The notes: generated by a model from the letters alone, not told the origin. DNA of 64,000 nt from Amorphus coralli DSM 19760 (GCF_000374525.1 NZ_KB894571.1:310001-374000), one strand, 5' to 3'; numbered from the stretch's first letter, positions 33,994-42,648 are shown. Program-made: numbers and translations.

Positions 33994-34794
33994 TCACCCC
34001 ACCACGACGGCGCACTCGGCAAGCTCGAAGGCCTCGGCGAGATCCGCCTGGGGGGCGCGATCGGTGATGATGCCGCGCAGCTGCCGCGCCCCGCACACCC
34101 GCCGGCCGGCGGTCCGCGAAAACTTGCCGGCATCGGCCAGCGCCCAGGCATCCTTGGCCGCGTCGATCGCCGCGCGCTTCACCGCCACTTTGGCGGAATC
34201 GAAGTCCCAGGCCGCGCCTTCAGCGTCGAACGCCGAGACGCCGAGAAAGGCGTGGTCGAGCCGGATATCGCGCAACGCCGACACCGCGGCGGCGCCCGTG
34301 ATGGCGCCGTCCGGCGTGTTCACCTCGCCCGGCAGCACCTCCACCGTGATTCCCGGCGCACCGGCCAGGATCATGGCCGCGTTGAGCGCCACGCAGATCC
34401 CGCGGACATCCGACAGCCTTCCGTCATCGAGCCGCGCGCGCAGCGCGGTCGCGGCCGCCTCCACGGTCGTGCCGACGTCGAACAGCACCGTTTCGCCGTC
34501 GCGCACCACCTCGGCGGCTGCCCGGCCGATGGCGCCCTTGCCCGCGGGGTTGATCTCCTGCTTGGCCGAGTAGCTCGGGCGGGCCACCGTTTCCGCCAGT
34601 CCCGCGCCGCCGTGGAACCGCTTCAGAAGCCCCTGCTGTTCCATTGCGATGAGATCGCGGCGCACCGTCTGCGCCGAACATCCGAACCGCTGGGCAAGCC
34701 CGTCGATGGTCACGAAGCCCGCATCCTGCAAGGCTGACAGAATTCGCTCTCGCCGCTCGCCCATCACGTCCGGATCATGTAAGATTTCGCTCAT
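33994..34794 (-). CDS. DeoR/GlpR-family transcriptional regulator
   Basis: A 266-residue repressor. N-terminal HTH with 'ERRERILSALQDAGFVTIDGLAQRFGCSAQTVRRDLIAMEQQGLLKRFHGGA' read in pieces over residues 12-65, and a C-terminal sugar-phosphate sensor domain (ISOCOT fold). The sensor usually binds a phosphorylated sugar. The start may be 34794 or, as for many GlpR proteins, the later Met at 34764; the latter would place a TGTAAG element (34778-34783) in its own promoter. It is divergent from the LOG-like gene and ABC importer and probably controls them. Confidence 0.9.
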   Translation of the reverse strand: MSEILHDPDVMGERRERILSALQDAGFVTIDGLAQRFGCSAQTVRRDLIAMEQQGLLKRFHGGAGLAETVARPSYSAKQEINPAGKGAIGRAAAEVVRDGETVLFDVGTTVEAAATALRARLDDGRLSDVRGICVALNAAMILAGAPGITVEVLPGEVNTPDGAITGAAAVSALRDIRLDHAFLGVSAFDAEGAAWDFDSAKVAVKRAAIDAAKDAWALADAGKFSRTAGRRVCGARQLRGIITDRAPQADLAEAFELAECAVVVG

Positions 34795-34827
34795 CAGCAC
34801 CCCGAGTTACCACAAAAGAGATCGCGC

Positions 34828-35502
34828 ATGCCACTGCTCAAGCGTAGCGACGACGGCACACTTTGGCGAGGAAACGAGCGCTTCGACCCCTGGACCGCCG
34901 CCTGGGTCGCGGACGACGCCCCGGCCGGGCTGACCACCGTCGGCGCCAGGGAGGGCGTGAAACTCGTCATGGCCGGCTCCAGGGTGCGCCGGATTCCGGT
35001 CGGCGTGATTGGCCCCCGCGAGCCGAAGCCGCGCCAGAAGGAGGTCGCCTACGAGGTCGGCCACGCCCTCGGCCAGCTCGGCCTGCAGATGGCCTGCGGC
35101 GGCAAGGGCGGAGTCATGGAAGCCGCCTGCCAGGGCAATCTGGAAGCCGGCGGACAGCCGATCGGCCTGCTGCCCGACGAGGAATGGACCGGCGCCAACC
35201 CCTACGTGGCCATTCCCATCGCCACCGGCATCGGCGCCGCCCGCAACGCCATCCTGGCGCGCGCCTGCACCGCCCTCATCGCGGTCGGCGGCGGTTACGG
35301 CACCCTGTCGGAAATCGCCTACGGCCTGCAGTGGCGGCGCCTGGTGCTGGCGCTCGAGGGCGCCCCGGAGGTTGCCGGCGCGGTCACCTGCAGCGATACC
35401 GACGCCGCCATCGACCGGCTGGCGCGCCACCTGCTGGCGCTGGAAGGAACCGACTCGACCGCGGAGACCGAAGCAGAGGCGCCCGTCAGGCTGACGTCAT
35501 AA
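34828..35502 (+). CDS. LOG/TIGR00725-like nucleotide-binding protein
   Basis: A 224-residue protein with a Rossmann-like fold. 'IGPREPKPRQKEVAYEVGHAL' resembles the start of the TIGR00725/LOG family, with 'CGGKGGVMEAACQGNL' and 'AVGGGYGTLSEIAYGLQ' for the two glycine-rich phosphate loops and 'GAARNAILARAC' between them. LOG proteins are cytokinin riboside 5'-monophosphate phosphoribohydrolases; the TIGR00725 branch has members described as molybdenum cofactor carriers. Here the conserved P-G-G-x-G-T-x-x-E is G-G-G-Y-G-T-L-S-E. Its place between a DeoR regulator and an ABC importer is unusual; activity is uncertain. Confidence 0.8.
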   Translation: MPLLKRSDDGTLWRGNERFDPWTAAWVADDAPAGLTTVGAREGVKLVMAGSRVRRIPVGVIGPREPKPRQKEVAYEVGHALGQLGLQMACGGKGGVMEAACQGNLEAGGQPIGLLPDEEWTGANPYVAIPIATGIGAARNAILARACTALIAVGGGYGTLSEIAYGLQWRRLVLALEGAPEVAGAVTCSDTDAAIDRLARHLLALEGTDSTAETEAEAPVRLTS

Positions 35503-35504
35503 AA

Positions 35505-35529
35505 CTTACACCAGATCGGGTTATGTAAG
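35505..35529. promoter_or_regulatory. Inverted repeat CTTACA-N13-TGTAAG (candidate DeoR operator)
   Basis: Perfect six-base arms, centres 19 bases apart (two helical turns), in an AT-rich gap between the LOG-like gene and the first ABC gene. The half-site TGTAAGA recurs at 34778 near the start of the divergent DeoR gene. Repetition at both promoters suggests the DeoR protein's target. Confidence 0.5.
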
Positions 35530-35556
35530 AACTCGATCACGAGGGGGGAGGCAAGG

Positions 35557-36336
35557 ATGGCGCTCGTCACCTGGGCGTATCTCGTCTATCTGGCGCTGCC
35601 GATTGCGCTCCTGGCCGTCGGCTCGCTCGGCGAAAGCTGGACCAACACGCTGCTGCCCACCGGCTTCACCGGGCAATGGTTCCGCGCCGTGCTCGACGAT
35701 CCGAGCTTCGTGCGCGCCTTCTGGACCAGCCTGCGCGTCACCGGCACCACCTGCGTGGTCGCCGCCCTGATAGGCCTGCCGCTCGCCTACGCCGCCGTGA
35801 CGACCGGACGCCAGAGCGCCTCTCGAGTGGTGAGGCTGCTGATGCTGGTGCCGGTCGCAGCCCCCGAGATCACGCTGGGCTTCGGCTTCATCATCGCCTT
35901 CTCCACTGCACTGACCCCCTGGCTCGGATCCTTCTCGCTTCTTGTCGCCGGCCACGTGCTTCTGACGCTGCCCTATCTGGTCGCCACGCTGATGAACGAC
36001 ATGGCGGCGCTGAAGCTCGGCGAGATGGAAGCGGCCGCGGGATCGCTGGGCGCCGGCTTCTGGCGGCGGTTCTTCGACATCATCGTGCCGGTCTCCGCCA
36101 CCAGCCTGCTGACCGGGCTCGTCACGGTCGCCGCCATCTCCATCGGCGAGTTCCAGCTCTCCAACCTGATCGCCGGCTTCCTGGACCGGACCTACCCGAT
36201 CGTCCTGCTCCAGGCCTTCTACGGCGCCACGGGCTTTGCCTGCGCGGCGACCGTCATCCTTCTCGTCCTGTCCCTTCTCACCGGAACCGCCGCGGCAACG
36301 CTGTCCGCGGCCACACACAGGGAGACCCCCGCATGA
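35557..36336 (+). CDS. ABC transporter permease (first)
   Basis: A 259-residue inner-membrane protein with about six helices and the EAA loop 'EAAAGSLGAGFWRRFFDIIVP' (read near residues 159-179) that contacts the ATPase. This is the type found in spermidine/putrescine, iron and phosphonate importers. A very strong ribosome site (GAGGGGGGAGG) precedes the ATG. The stop overlaps the binding-protein start by four bases. Confidence 0.92.
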   Translation: MALVTWAYLVYLALPIALLAVGSLGESWTNTLLPTGFTGQWFRAVLDDPSFVRAFWTSLRVTGTTCVVAALIGLPLAYAAVTTGRQSASRVVRLLMLVPVAAPEITLGFGFIIAFSTALTPWLGSFSLLVAGHVLLTLPYLVATLMNDMAALKLGEMEAAAGSLGAGFWRRFFDIIVPVSATSLLTGLVTVAAISIGEFQLSNLIAGFLDRTYPIVLLQAFYGATGFACAATVILLVLSLLTGTAAATLSAATHRETPA

Positions 36337-37397
36337 AGTCGCTTGCAGTCACGGCCGTCGCGGCCTTCGCTCTCGCCACGTCCGCCCACGCCTTCGACGG
36401 TGCGCCGCTCTATGACGGCGAGCAGTCGCTCTACGACCAGGCCGCCGAGGAAGGCATGGTCGTGTCCTTCGACACTGGCCCGACCTGGGCCAACTGGGCG
36501 GCCCAGTTCAAGGCCTTCAAGGAGCGCTATCCGGGCGTCGAAATGGTCTACAACGACCTCGGCTCCGCCGCGACGGTGGTTGCCCTGGAGAAGGCGAAGA
36601 ACCGGCCGCAGGCCGACACCGCCTACTACTTCGCGGGCTCCGCGCTGGACGCTGCCGAGAAGGACGTGGTCGCGCCCTTCCAGCCGGTGAACTTCGACAA
36701 GCTGCCGGAGCCGTTCAAGGATCCGGAAGGCAAGTGGTTCACCATCCACACCCTCAACGTCGCCTTCCTGGTGAACACCAACCTCGTCGAGGACGTGCCG
36801 CAGAGCTGGGCCGATCTCCTCGACGAGAAGTACAAGAATTCCATCGTCTATCTCGACCCGCGCTCCACCGGTCAGGGCCAGGTCGTGGTGTTCGGAGCGG
36901 CGCTCGGCAACGGCGGCTCCATGGACGACGTCCAGCCGGGCATCGACTACCTCGCCAAGCTGCACGAGTCCGGCAACGTCATGCGCACCGTCGGCACCAC
37001 GCCCTACGCCCAGTTCCTCAAGGGTGAGATCCCGATCTACATCGGCTACGAGAACGACGGGCTGAAGGCCAAGTACAAGGACGGCATGGGCGACGCCGTC
37101 GCCGTGGTGATCCCGGAAGAGGCCTCCGCCGCCGCCCCCTATGCCATCAGCCTGGTGAAGGACGGCCCGAACCCGGCCGCCGGCAAGCTCTGGCTCAACT
37201 TCATCATGACCGACGAAGGCCAGGCCCGCTTCGCCGACGGTTACGTGCGTCCGTCGGTGCCGGGCGTGACTCTGCCGGAGAGCGTCGCCGAGGCCATGCC
37301 GGCCGCCCCGCAGCTGCAGCCGCTCGACGTGGCCAAGGCCAAGGCGATGAAGCCGGAAATCGACGCGGCGTGGGCGAAGGCCGTTCTCGCCCAATGA
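36333..37397 (+). CDS. ABC transporter substrate-binding protein (PotD/FutA-like family)
   Basis: A 354-residue periplasmic protein with a Sec signal peptide ('AVAAFALATSAHAFDGAPLY', cleavage after AHA). It has the two-lobe pattern of family 1/6 binding proteins: 'YPGVEMVYNDLGSAATVVALE' early, 'VPQSWADLLDEKYKNSIVY' in the hinge and 'AAAPYAISLVKDGPNP' late. The acidic/aromatic content does not identify the ligand; relatives bind polyamines, iron or thiamine-like cations. It lies between the two permease genes. Confidence 0.9.
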   Translation: MKSLAVTAVAAFALATSAHAFDGAPLYDGEQSLYDQAAEEGMVVSFDTGPTWANWAAQFKAFKERYPGVEMVYNDLGSAATVVALEKAKNRPQADTAYYFAGSALDAAEKDVVAPFQPVNFDKLPEPFKDPEGKWFTIHTLNVAFLVNTNLVEDVPQSWADLLDEKYKNSIVYLDPRSTGQGQVVVFGAALGNGGSMDDVQPGIDYLAKLHESGNVMRTVGTTPYAQFLKGEIPIYIGYENDGLKAKYKDGMGDAVAVVIPEEASAAAPYAISLVKDGPNPAAGKLWLNFIMTDEGQARFADGYVRPSVPGVTLPESVAEAMPAAPQLQPLDVAKAKAMKPEIDAAWAKAVLAQ

Positions 37398-37431
37398 CAC
37401 GAGCCCACTCCTGCGGCGCGCGGAGGCCTTG

Positions 37432-38253
37432 ATGCGCGCGCCGCTTCTGAAATGGGCGCTGGCGGTTCCCGCCGGCGCCTTTCTCGTCGTGTTCCTGGCC
37501 TGGCCGCTGTTCGGCGTCGTGACGGAAGCCTTTTCCGACGGCGGCTCCGCGTTCGGCCGGCTGACCGCCGACCCCGTCTTCTGGCACGGTCTGGTGGGCA
37601 GCGCCGTGCTGGGCACGCTGGCCCCGGCCGTCTCCACCGCCGTGGGGCTTGCCGTGGCGCTGCACATCGCGCGCCTGTCCCCGACCGCGCGCACCGCCCT
37701 TCTCACCGTGATCGCGGTACCGCTCTCCTTCTCGGGCCTGGTGGTGGCCTACGGCTTCATCCTGGTGTTCGGCCGCTCCGGCTTCGTCACCATGCTGCTG
37801 GCCGATCTCGGCGCCGATCCGGCCGTGGTCGGCGGACTCATCTACACGCCGGCGGGCCTCGCCATCGCCTACTGCTACTATCTCATTCCGCGCGCGGTGC
37901 TGGTCATCTTCCCCGTGGTCGCCAACTTCGAGACCGAGCAGCTCCAGGCCGCCCGCGCCCTGGGCGCGTCGCGCTTCCGCGCCTTCCGTGACATCCTCCT
38001 GCCCCAGGTGGCGCCGGCCTGCCTCGTGGCGTTCGCCCTGTGCGCCGCCGTGGCGCTGGGCGCCTACGGCACCGCGCTCGCCCTTTCCGGAACCCAGATC
38101 GCAATCCTCCCGATGGTCCTCTACTCCAAGATCTCCGACTCCGGCTCGGATCTGCCCGCCGCCGCCGCCATGTCGATCGTTCTGATCGCGCTGGCCTGCA
38201 CCGTCATGGCCATCGCCGAGCTGGTGCGCCCGCGGGTAAGGAGCGCGGCATGA
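37432..38253 (+). CDS. ABC transporter permease (second)
   Basis: A 273-residue permease with about six helices; the EAA-type loop is 'QAARALGASRFRAFRDILLPQ' near residues 170-190. It forms the transmembrane pair with the permease at 35557. Start: ATG at 37432 after CGGAGG. The stop overlaps the ATPase start. Confidence 0.92.
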   Translation: MRAPLLKWALAVPAGAFLVVFLAWPLFGVVTEAFSDGGSAFGRLTADPVFWHGLVGSAVLGTLAPAVSTAVGLAVALHIARLSPTARTALLTVIAVPLSFSGLVVAYGFILVFGRSGFVTMLLADLGADPAVVGGLIYTPAGLAIAYCYYLIPRAVLVIFPVVANFETEQLQAARALGASRFRAFRDILLPQVAPACLVAFALCAAVALGAYGTALALSGTQIAILPMVLYSKISDSGSDLPAAAAMSIVLIALACTVMAIAELVRPRVRSAA

Positions 38254-39299
38254 GCGGCAAGGAGCTTCGCCTGCAAGGCTGCGCCAAGACCTACCCCGAC
38301 GGCACCCGGGCGCTGTCGCCGGTCGACCTGAGGGTGGATGCCGGCGAGATTGTCGTGCTGCTCGGCCCGTCCGGCTGCGGCAAGACCACGCTTCTGCGCA
38401 TGGTCGCCGGCCTGGATCGTCCCGACGAGGGCGGCAGGGTTCTCCTCGATGGAAGGGACGTCACCGCCCTGCCCATTGAGAAGCGCGGCGTCGGCATGGT
38501 CTTCCAGTCCTATGCCCTGTTCCCGCACATGTCGGTCGCCGGCAACATCGGCTACGGGCTGCGCGTCCAGGGCTGGTCGCGAAAAAGGCGGGACGAGCGC
38601 GTGGCCGAGCTTCTCGCCACCGCGCGGCTTGAGGAGTTTGCTGGCCGCCGTGTCGATCAGCTCTCCGGTGGCCAGCGCCAGCGCGTGGCGCTCGCCCGGG
38701 CGCTCGCACCCGGATCCGGCATGATCCTGCTCGACGAACCGCTGACCGCGCTGGACGCCGGGCTGCGCGAGGGTCTGCGCGCGGAGATCGCGGCGATGAT
38801 CAAGGCCCAGGGCGCCACCGCACTCTACGTCACCCATGACCAGGCCGAGGCGCTGACGCTCGGTGACCGGCTGGTTGTGATGGACAAGGGCCGCATCGCC
38901 CAGGTCGGCGCGCCCCGCGACGTCTACTACCGGCCGCAGAGCGACTATGTCGCCGGCTTCTTCGGTCCGGTGAACCGGCTCTCCGGCCGCGTCGAGCACG
39001 GCGTCTTCACCACCGCTTCCGGCACCCTTCCCGTTCCCGGCCGGCCGGACGGGGAAACCGTTCTCGCCTTCCGGCCCGAGGCGGCCATCGTCGGCCAGGA
39101 CGGCGGCCTGGCCTTCCGCGTCACCAACGCCCTGTTCGAAGGCTCGCGCCAGCGGCTCGACCTGGAAGGCCCAGCCGGCGAACGGCTCGTCGCTCACGCG
39201 CCCGGCATCCGCCCCTACTCTCCGGGAGACACGGTCACCATCGGGATCGATCCGGACGGTTTGCTCGCTCCCGCCGGCGGCGCGGACGCCGTGAATTGA
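38250..39299 (+). CDS. ABC transporter ATP-binding protein (PotA/FbpC type)
   Basis: A 349-residue ATPase. Walker A 'LLGPSGCGKTTLLRM' (about 36-50), Q-loop 'VFQSYALFPHMSVAGNI', signature 'QLSGGQRQRVALARAL', Walker B 'MILLDEPLTALD' and the H-loop 'LYVTHDQAEAL' are all intact. A C-terminal TOBE-like extension (about 240-349) is typical of polyamine/iron/sulfate importers, where it regulates activity. ATG 38250 overlaps the permease stop. With 35557-38253 it completes an importer. Confidence 0.94.
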   Translation: MSGKELRLQGCAKTYPDGTRALSPVDLRVDAGEIVVLLGPSGCGKTTLLRMVAGLDRPDEGGRVLLDGRDVTALPIEKRGVGMVFQSYALFPHMSVAGNIGYGLRVQGWSRKRRDERVAELLATARLEEFAGRRVDQLSGGQRQRVALARALAPGSGMILLDEPLTALDAGLREGLRAEIAAMIKAQGATALYVTHDQAEALTLGDRLVVMDKGRIAQVGAPRDVYYRPQSDYVAGFFGPVNRLSGRVEHGVFTTASGTLPVPGRPDGETVLAFRPEAAIVGQDGGLAFRVTNALFEGSRQRLDLEGPAGERLVAHAPGIRPYSPGDTVTIGIDPDGLLAPAGGADAVN

Positions 39300-39368
39300 C
39301 TTCACCGCCCCGATCGCCTATCTGACGCCCTTCGTCGGCGGCAACGCTGGCGGAATTCACGCACCCGT

Positions 39369-39397
39369 GGGACGCGAGACGGGCTTCTCGTCTCGTC
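39369..39397 (+). other. Hairpin in the rpsD leader/ABC operon tail
   Basis: In the 182 bases between the ABC ATPase and rpsD, GGGACG..AGACG pairs with CGTCTCGTCCC with a two-base bulge. No T-run follows. It may end the ABC transcript or form part of the rpsD leader; there is no match I recognise to a known S4 binding site. Confidence 0.35.
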
Positions 39398-39481
39398 CCT
39401 GTCGGTCCGGTCATCCGGGCAGAGGAGGGGGGCGTGTCCATCGTTCTTTCCAGAACACCCTAAACGAAGGACACCGCTTTC

Positions 39482-40099
39482 ATGTCGAAGCGCCATTCGC
39501 AGAAGTACAAACTCGATCGCCGTATGGGCGAGAACATCTGGGGTCGCCCGAAGAGCCCGGTCAACAAGCGCGAGTACGGCCCCGGCCAGCACGGCCAGCG
39601 CCGCCGCGGCAAGCTGTCCGACTTCGGCGTGCAGCTGCGCGCCAAGCAGAAGCTGAAGGGCTACTACGGCAACATCGCCGAGAAGCAGTTCCGCAAGATC
39701 TACGACGAGGCCGTGCGCCTGAAGGGCGACACCTCCGAGCGCCTGATCGGCCTGCTCGAGAGCCGCCTCGACACCCTCGTCTACCGTGCCAAGTTCGTGC
39801 CGACCGTGTTTGCCGCGCGTCAGTTCGTGAACCACGGCCACGTGATGGTGAACGGCCGCAAGGTCAACATCCCGAGCTACCGCTGCAAGATCGGCGACGT
39901 GATCGAGGTGCGCCAGCGCTCCAAGGACATGATCCTGGTGCTGGAGGCCGTCGGCCTGCCGGAGCGTGACGTTCCGGACTATATCGACGCCGATCACTCC
40001 AAGATGACCGCCACCTACAACCGCGTTCCCGCCCTTGGCGATGTGCCGTACCCGGTGCAGATGGAACCGAACCTGGTGGTCGAGTTCTACTCGCGCTGA
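39482..40099 (+). CDS. rpsD: Small ribosomal subunit protein uS4
   Basis: A 205-residue protein, full length for S4. It begins [20 protein letters not shown] and has the S4 RNA-binding domain '[34 protein letters not shown]' (about 95-130, read in pieces). Primary 16S rRNA binder in 30S assembly. In this window it stands alone, as is usual in Hyphomicrobiales, with its own terminator. Confidence 0.97.
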   Translation: MSKRHSQKYKLDRRMGENIWGRPKSPVNKREYGPGQHGQRRRGKLSDFGVQLRAKQKLKGYYGNIAEKQFRKIYDEAVRLKGDTSERLIGLLESRLDTLVYRAKFVPTVFAARQFVNHGHVMVNGRKVNIPSYRCKIGDVIEVRQRSKDMILVLEAVGLPERDVPDYIDADHSKMTATYNRVPALGDVPYPVQMEPNLVVEFYSR

Positions 40100-40131
40100 T
40101 CGCAGCCTTTCTGCGGTTTCGCGACGCCTTC

Positions 40132-40158
40132 AGGGCCGCCCTCCGGGGCGGCCCTTTT
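40132..40158 (+). terminator. Rho-independent terminator of rpsD
   Basis: A nine-pair stem (AGGGCCGCC with GGCGGCCCT), loop CTCCGG, followed by TTT. It begins 33 bases after the rpsD stop. Confidence 0.85.
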
Positions 40159-40240
40159 GCGTTCGCGTGCCGCCAGGTTGCTTAGCCGGGTGGCTCGCCC
40201 CTTGCGCGCGGTCGTGACGGCGATTAAGTCTGTCGCACTG

Positions 40241-40328
40241 TCTCAAAGGGGTGCCCGACCGGGCTGAGAGGCGATCCGCGCCAACCCTTCTGAACCTGAT
40301 CCGGGTCATGCCGGCGGAGGGATTGAGA
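40241..40328 (+). promoter_or_regulatory. TPP riboswitch (THI element)
   Basis: The hallmark blocks are present in order: AGGGGTGCCCG, GGGCTGAGAGG, ACCCTTCTGAACCTGATCC and GTCATGCCGGCGGAGGGA. P1 is formed by TCTCAA (40241-40246) and TTGAGA (40323-40328). The ribosome site GGAGGG (40316-40321) lies inside the conserved 3' part, and an ATG follows at 40328. No terminator-like T-run is seen before thiM, so control is probably at translation: thiamine pyrophosphate binding would hide the ribosome site. Confidence 0.95.
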
Positions 40329-40423
40329 TGACGACACGCACCACCGCGCTTCACGCTCCCCCCATTTCCGAGACGCGCCCACTTCCGCGGACACACGCGG
40401 CCGAAAGGCCCGTGCGGCCATGA
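40328..40423 (+). CDS. 31-residue upstream ORF between TPP riboswitch and thiM
   Basis: The ATG at 40328 is seven bases after the GGAGGG inside the riboswitch and opens a 31-codon frame (starts M-T-T-R-T-T-A-L-H-A, ends with R-P-V-R-P). Its TGA overlaps the thiM ATG as ATGA. thiM has no good ribosome site of its own, so ribosomes probably reach it by termination-reinitiation after this ORF. The peptide itself shows no known motif. Too short to be listed by most gene finders. Confidence 0.5.
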   Translation: MTTRTTALHAPPISETRPLPRTHAAERPVRP

Positions 40424-41172
40424 GCGCGCCCCACTCCGACCGGATCGACGCCATTGCCGTCGGCGACGTCATCGTCCGCGTGCGCGACTGGGCGCCGCTG
40501 GTCCACTGCATCACCAACACTGTTGCCCAGAACTTCACCGCCAACGTGCTCACCGCGCTCGGCGCCGTGCCGTCCATGACGATCCACGCCGACGAGGTGG
40601 CTGCGCTGGTGGAAAGCGCCGATGCGGTGCTGGTCAATCTCGGCACACTGGATCCGGAACGCCGCGCCGGCATCGAGGTGGCCGTTGCCGCGGCCCGCGA
40701 CCACGGCAAGCCCTGGGTGCTGGATCCGGTGAAGGTCAATCGGGTCGCCACCCGGCGCGCCTTCGCCCTGCGGCTCCTCAAGTCGCAACCGGCCATCGTG
40801 CGCGGCAACACCGCCGAGATGGCCGCCCTCTTTCCGCATCTCGGCAGTGACGGCACTGTTGTTGCCGTCACCGGGGCCCGCGACAGCCTGTCGGACGGGC
40901 ACCGCACCGTGCTCGTCGACAACGGCCACCCGCTGCTCGCCCGGATGATCGCCACCGGCTGCGCCCTCTCCGCCCTGATTGCCACCTGCCGGGCCGTCGA
41001 GCCCGATTCCCTGCTTGCCGCCACCGCCGCCACCGTCGCCTGGGGCGTTGCCGCCGAACGAGCGGCCGAGGGCGAGCCCGGACCGGGCACCTTCGCCGTG
41101 CGCCTTATCGACGAGATCGGCGCCATCGACCCTGAAACCATCGAACGCCATGCGAGTCTCAGCCGTGGTTGA
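40420..41172 (+). CDS. thiM: Hydroxyethylthiazole kinase
   Basis: A 250-residue ribokinase-like enzyme that phosphorylates 4-methyl-5-(2-hydroxyethyl)thiazole for thiamine salvage. Signatures: 'VHCITNTVAQNFTANVLTALGA' (about 28-49), 'PWVLDPVKVNRVATRR', 'AIVRGNTAEMAAL' and the catalytic end 'ATGCALSALIA', where the usual general-base Cys is present. First enzyme of the TPP-controlled operon. Overlaps thiE by 23 bases. Confidence 0.94.
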   Translation: MSAPHSDRIDAIAVGDVIVRVRDWAPLVHCITNTVAQNFTANVLTALGAVPSMTIHADEVAALVESADAVLVNLGTLDPERRAGIEVAVAAARDHGKPWVLDPVKVNRVATRRAFALRLLKSQPAIVRGNTAEMAALFPHLGSDGTVVAVTGARDSLSDGHRTVLVDNGHPLLARMIATGCALSALIATCRAVEPDSLLAATAATVAWGVAAERAAEGEPGPGTFAVRLIDEIGAIDPETIERHASLSRG

Positions 41173-41830
41173 TCTGCGCGTCTATGTCCTCCTCGATCCC
41201 GAACACAGCGACGGCCGGCCGCTTGCCGACCTGGCCCGCGAGGCGGTGAAGGGGGGCGCCACCCTCTTCCAGTATCGCGACAAGCTCTCGGAGACGGGCG
41301 CCATGGTGGACACCGCCCGGGCCATCCGTGCCGCCATCGCGGGCTCCGGCGTGCCGCTTCTGATCAACGACCGGATCGACGTCGCACTGGCGTCCGGCGC
41401 CGAGGGTGTCCACGTCGGCCAGACCGACATGGCACCGGACGATGCCCGCCGACTGCTCGGGCCGGACGCGATCCTGGGGCTCACCGTCCGGTCCATGGAC
41501 GAGGCGGCCGCCGTCCCGGCCGACCTCGTCGACTATGTCGGCATCGGCGGCGTCTACACGACGACCAGCAAGCAGAACAAGAACGCCCCGATCGGCGTCG
41601 ACGGCCTTGCCGCGATCTGCGCGAGCCTTCGCGCCCGCGCCCCACACATCGGCCGCGTCGCCATCGCCGGCATCAATGCCGGTAACGCGGAGGCCACGAT
41701 CCGCGCCGGCGCCGGCGGCGTCGCCATCATTTCCGCGGTGTCCAAGGCGCCCGATCCGGCCGCCGCGGCGACCGAACTCCGCGTCCTCGTCGACACCGCC
41801 CTTGCCTCCCGGGAGATCGCTCTTTCATGA
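41150..41830 (+). CDS. thiE: Thiamine phosphate synthase
   Basis: A protein of about 226 residues with the ThiE barrel motifs 'LFQYRDKLSETG', 'LLINDRIDVALASGAEGVHVGQTD' (read in pieces), 'VGIGGVYTTTSKQNK' and 'IAGINAGNAEATIRAGAGGVAIIS'. Joins HMP-pyrophosphate and thiazole phosphate to thiamine phosphate. Start is ATG 41150, or GTG 41165, which would trim five residues; both lie inside the end of thiM. Stop overlaps thiD. Confidence 0.94.
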   Translation: MRVSAVVDLRVYVLLDPEHSDGRPLADLAREAVKGGATLFQYRDKLSETGAMVDTARAIRAAIAGSGVPLLINDRIDVALASGAEGVHVGQTDMAPDDARRLLGPDAILGLTVRSMDEAAAVPADLVDYVGIGGVYTTTSKQNKNAPIGVDGLAAICASLRARAPHIGRVAIAGINAGNAEATIRAGAGGVAIISAVSKAPDPAAAATELRVLVDTALASREIALS

Positions 41831-42648
41831 CCACGCCGACCGCGCTCACCATTGCCGGAACCGACCCCTCCGGCGGCGCCGGCATCCAGGCCGATCTGAA
41901 GGCCTTCGCCGCGCTCGGCGTCCACGGGGCTTCCGCGATCACCGCCCTCGTCGCGCAGAACACGCAAGGCGTTCGCGCGATCCACGACGTGCCGGCCGAC
42001 TTCATCCGTGCCGAGATCGACGCCGTCTTCGACGACCTGAGCGTCGATGCGGTGAAGATCGGCATGCTGTCCAAGCCGGTGGTGATAGAGACCGTCGGCG
42101 CGGCGCTGGACGCTCATGGCGCGCGCACCGTGGTCCTCGACCCGGTTATGGTCGCCGCCTCCGGCGATCCGCTTCTCGACGAGGACGCCGTTGTCGGCGT
42201 GCGCGATGTGCTCCTGCCGCGCGCGCTCGTCATCACGCCGAACCTGCCGGAAGCGGCCAAGCTGCTCGATACGGGCGAGGCCGCCACCACCGAAGAGATG
42301 GAGGCGCAGGCACGGCGGCTTCTGGAGTTCGGACCCCGCGCCGTTCTCCTGAAGGGCGGCCACGGCAGCGGCGCGGACTCCGCCGACGTGCTGGTCACCC
42401 GGGATGGCAGCGCCGCCCGCTGGTTCGTCGCACCCCGCATCGATACGAAGAACACCCACGGCACCGGATGCACGCTGTCCTCGGCGATCGCGGCCGGACT
42501 GGCGAAGGGCCTCGCCCTTCCCGATGCCGTCGAGGCCGCCAAGGCCTATCTGACCGCCGCCCTGAAGCAGGCCGACAGCCTCGCCATCGGCAAGGGTCGC
42601 GGTCCCGTCCATCACTTCCACGCGTTCTGGCAAGGAGGATCGACATGA
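41827..42648 (+). CDS. thiD: Hydroxymethylpyrimidine/phosphomethylpyrimidine kinase
   Basis: A 273-residue ribokinase-family enzyme. 'IAGTDPSGGAGIQADLKAFAAL' near the N-terminus, 'KIGMLSKPVVIETV', 'VLDPVMVAASGDPLL' and the C-terminal 'KNTHGTGCTLSSAIAAGL' are diagnostic. It phosphorylates HMP twice for thiamine synthesis. Both ends overlap neighbours by four bases (thiE upstream, TRAP binding protein downstream). Confidence 0.95.
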   Translation: MTTPTALTIAGTDPSGGAGIQADLKAFAALGVHGASAITALVAQNTQGVRAIHDVPADFIRAEIDAVFDDLSVDAVKIGMLSKPVVIETVGAALDAHGARTVVLDPVMVAASGDPLLDEDAVVGVRDVLLPRALVITPNLPEAAKLLDTGEAATTEEMEAQARRLLEFGPRAVLLKGGHGSGADSADVLVTRDGSAARWFVAPRIDTKNTHGTGCTLSSAIAAGLAKGLALPDAVEAAKAYLTAALKQADSLAIGKGRGPVHHFHAFWQGGST

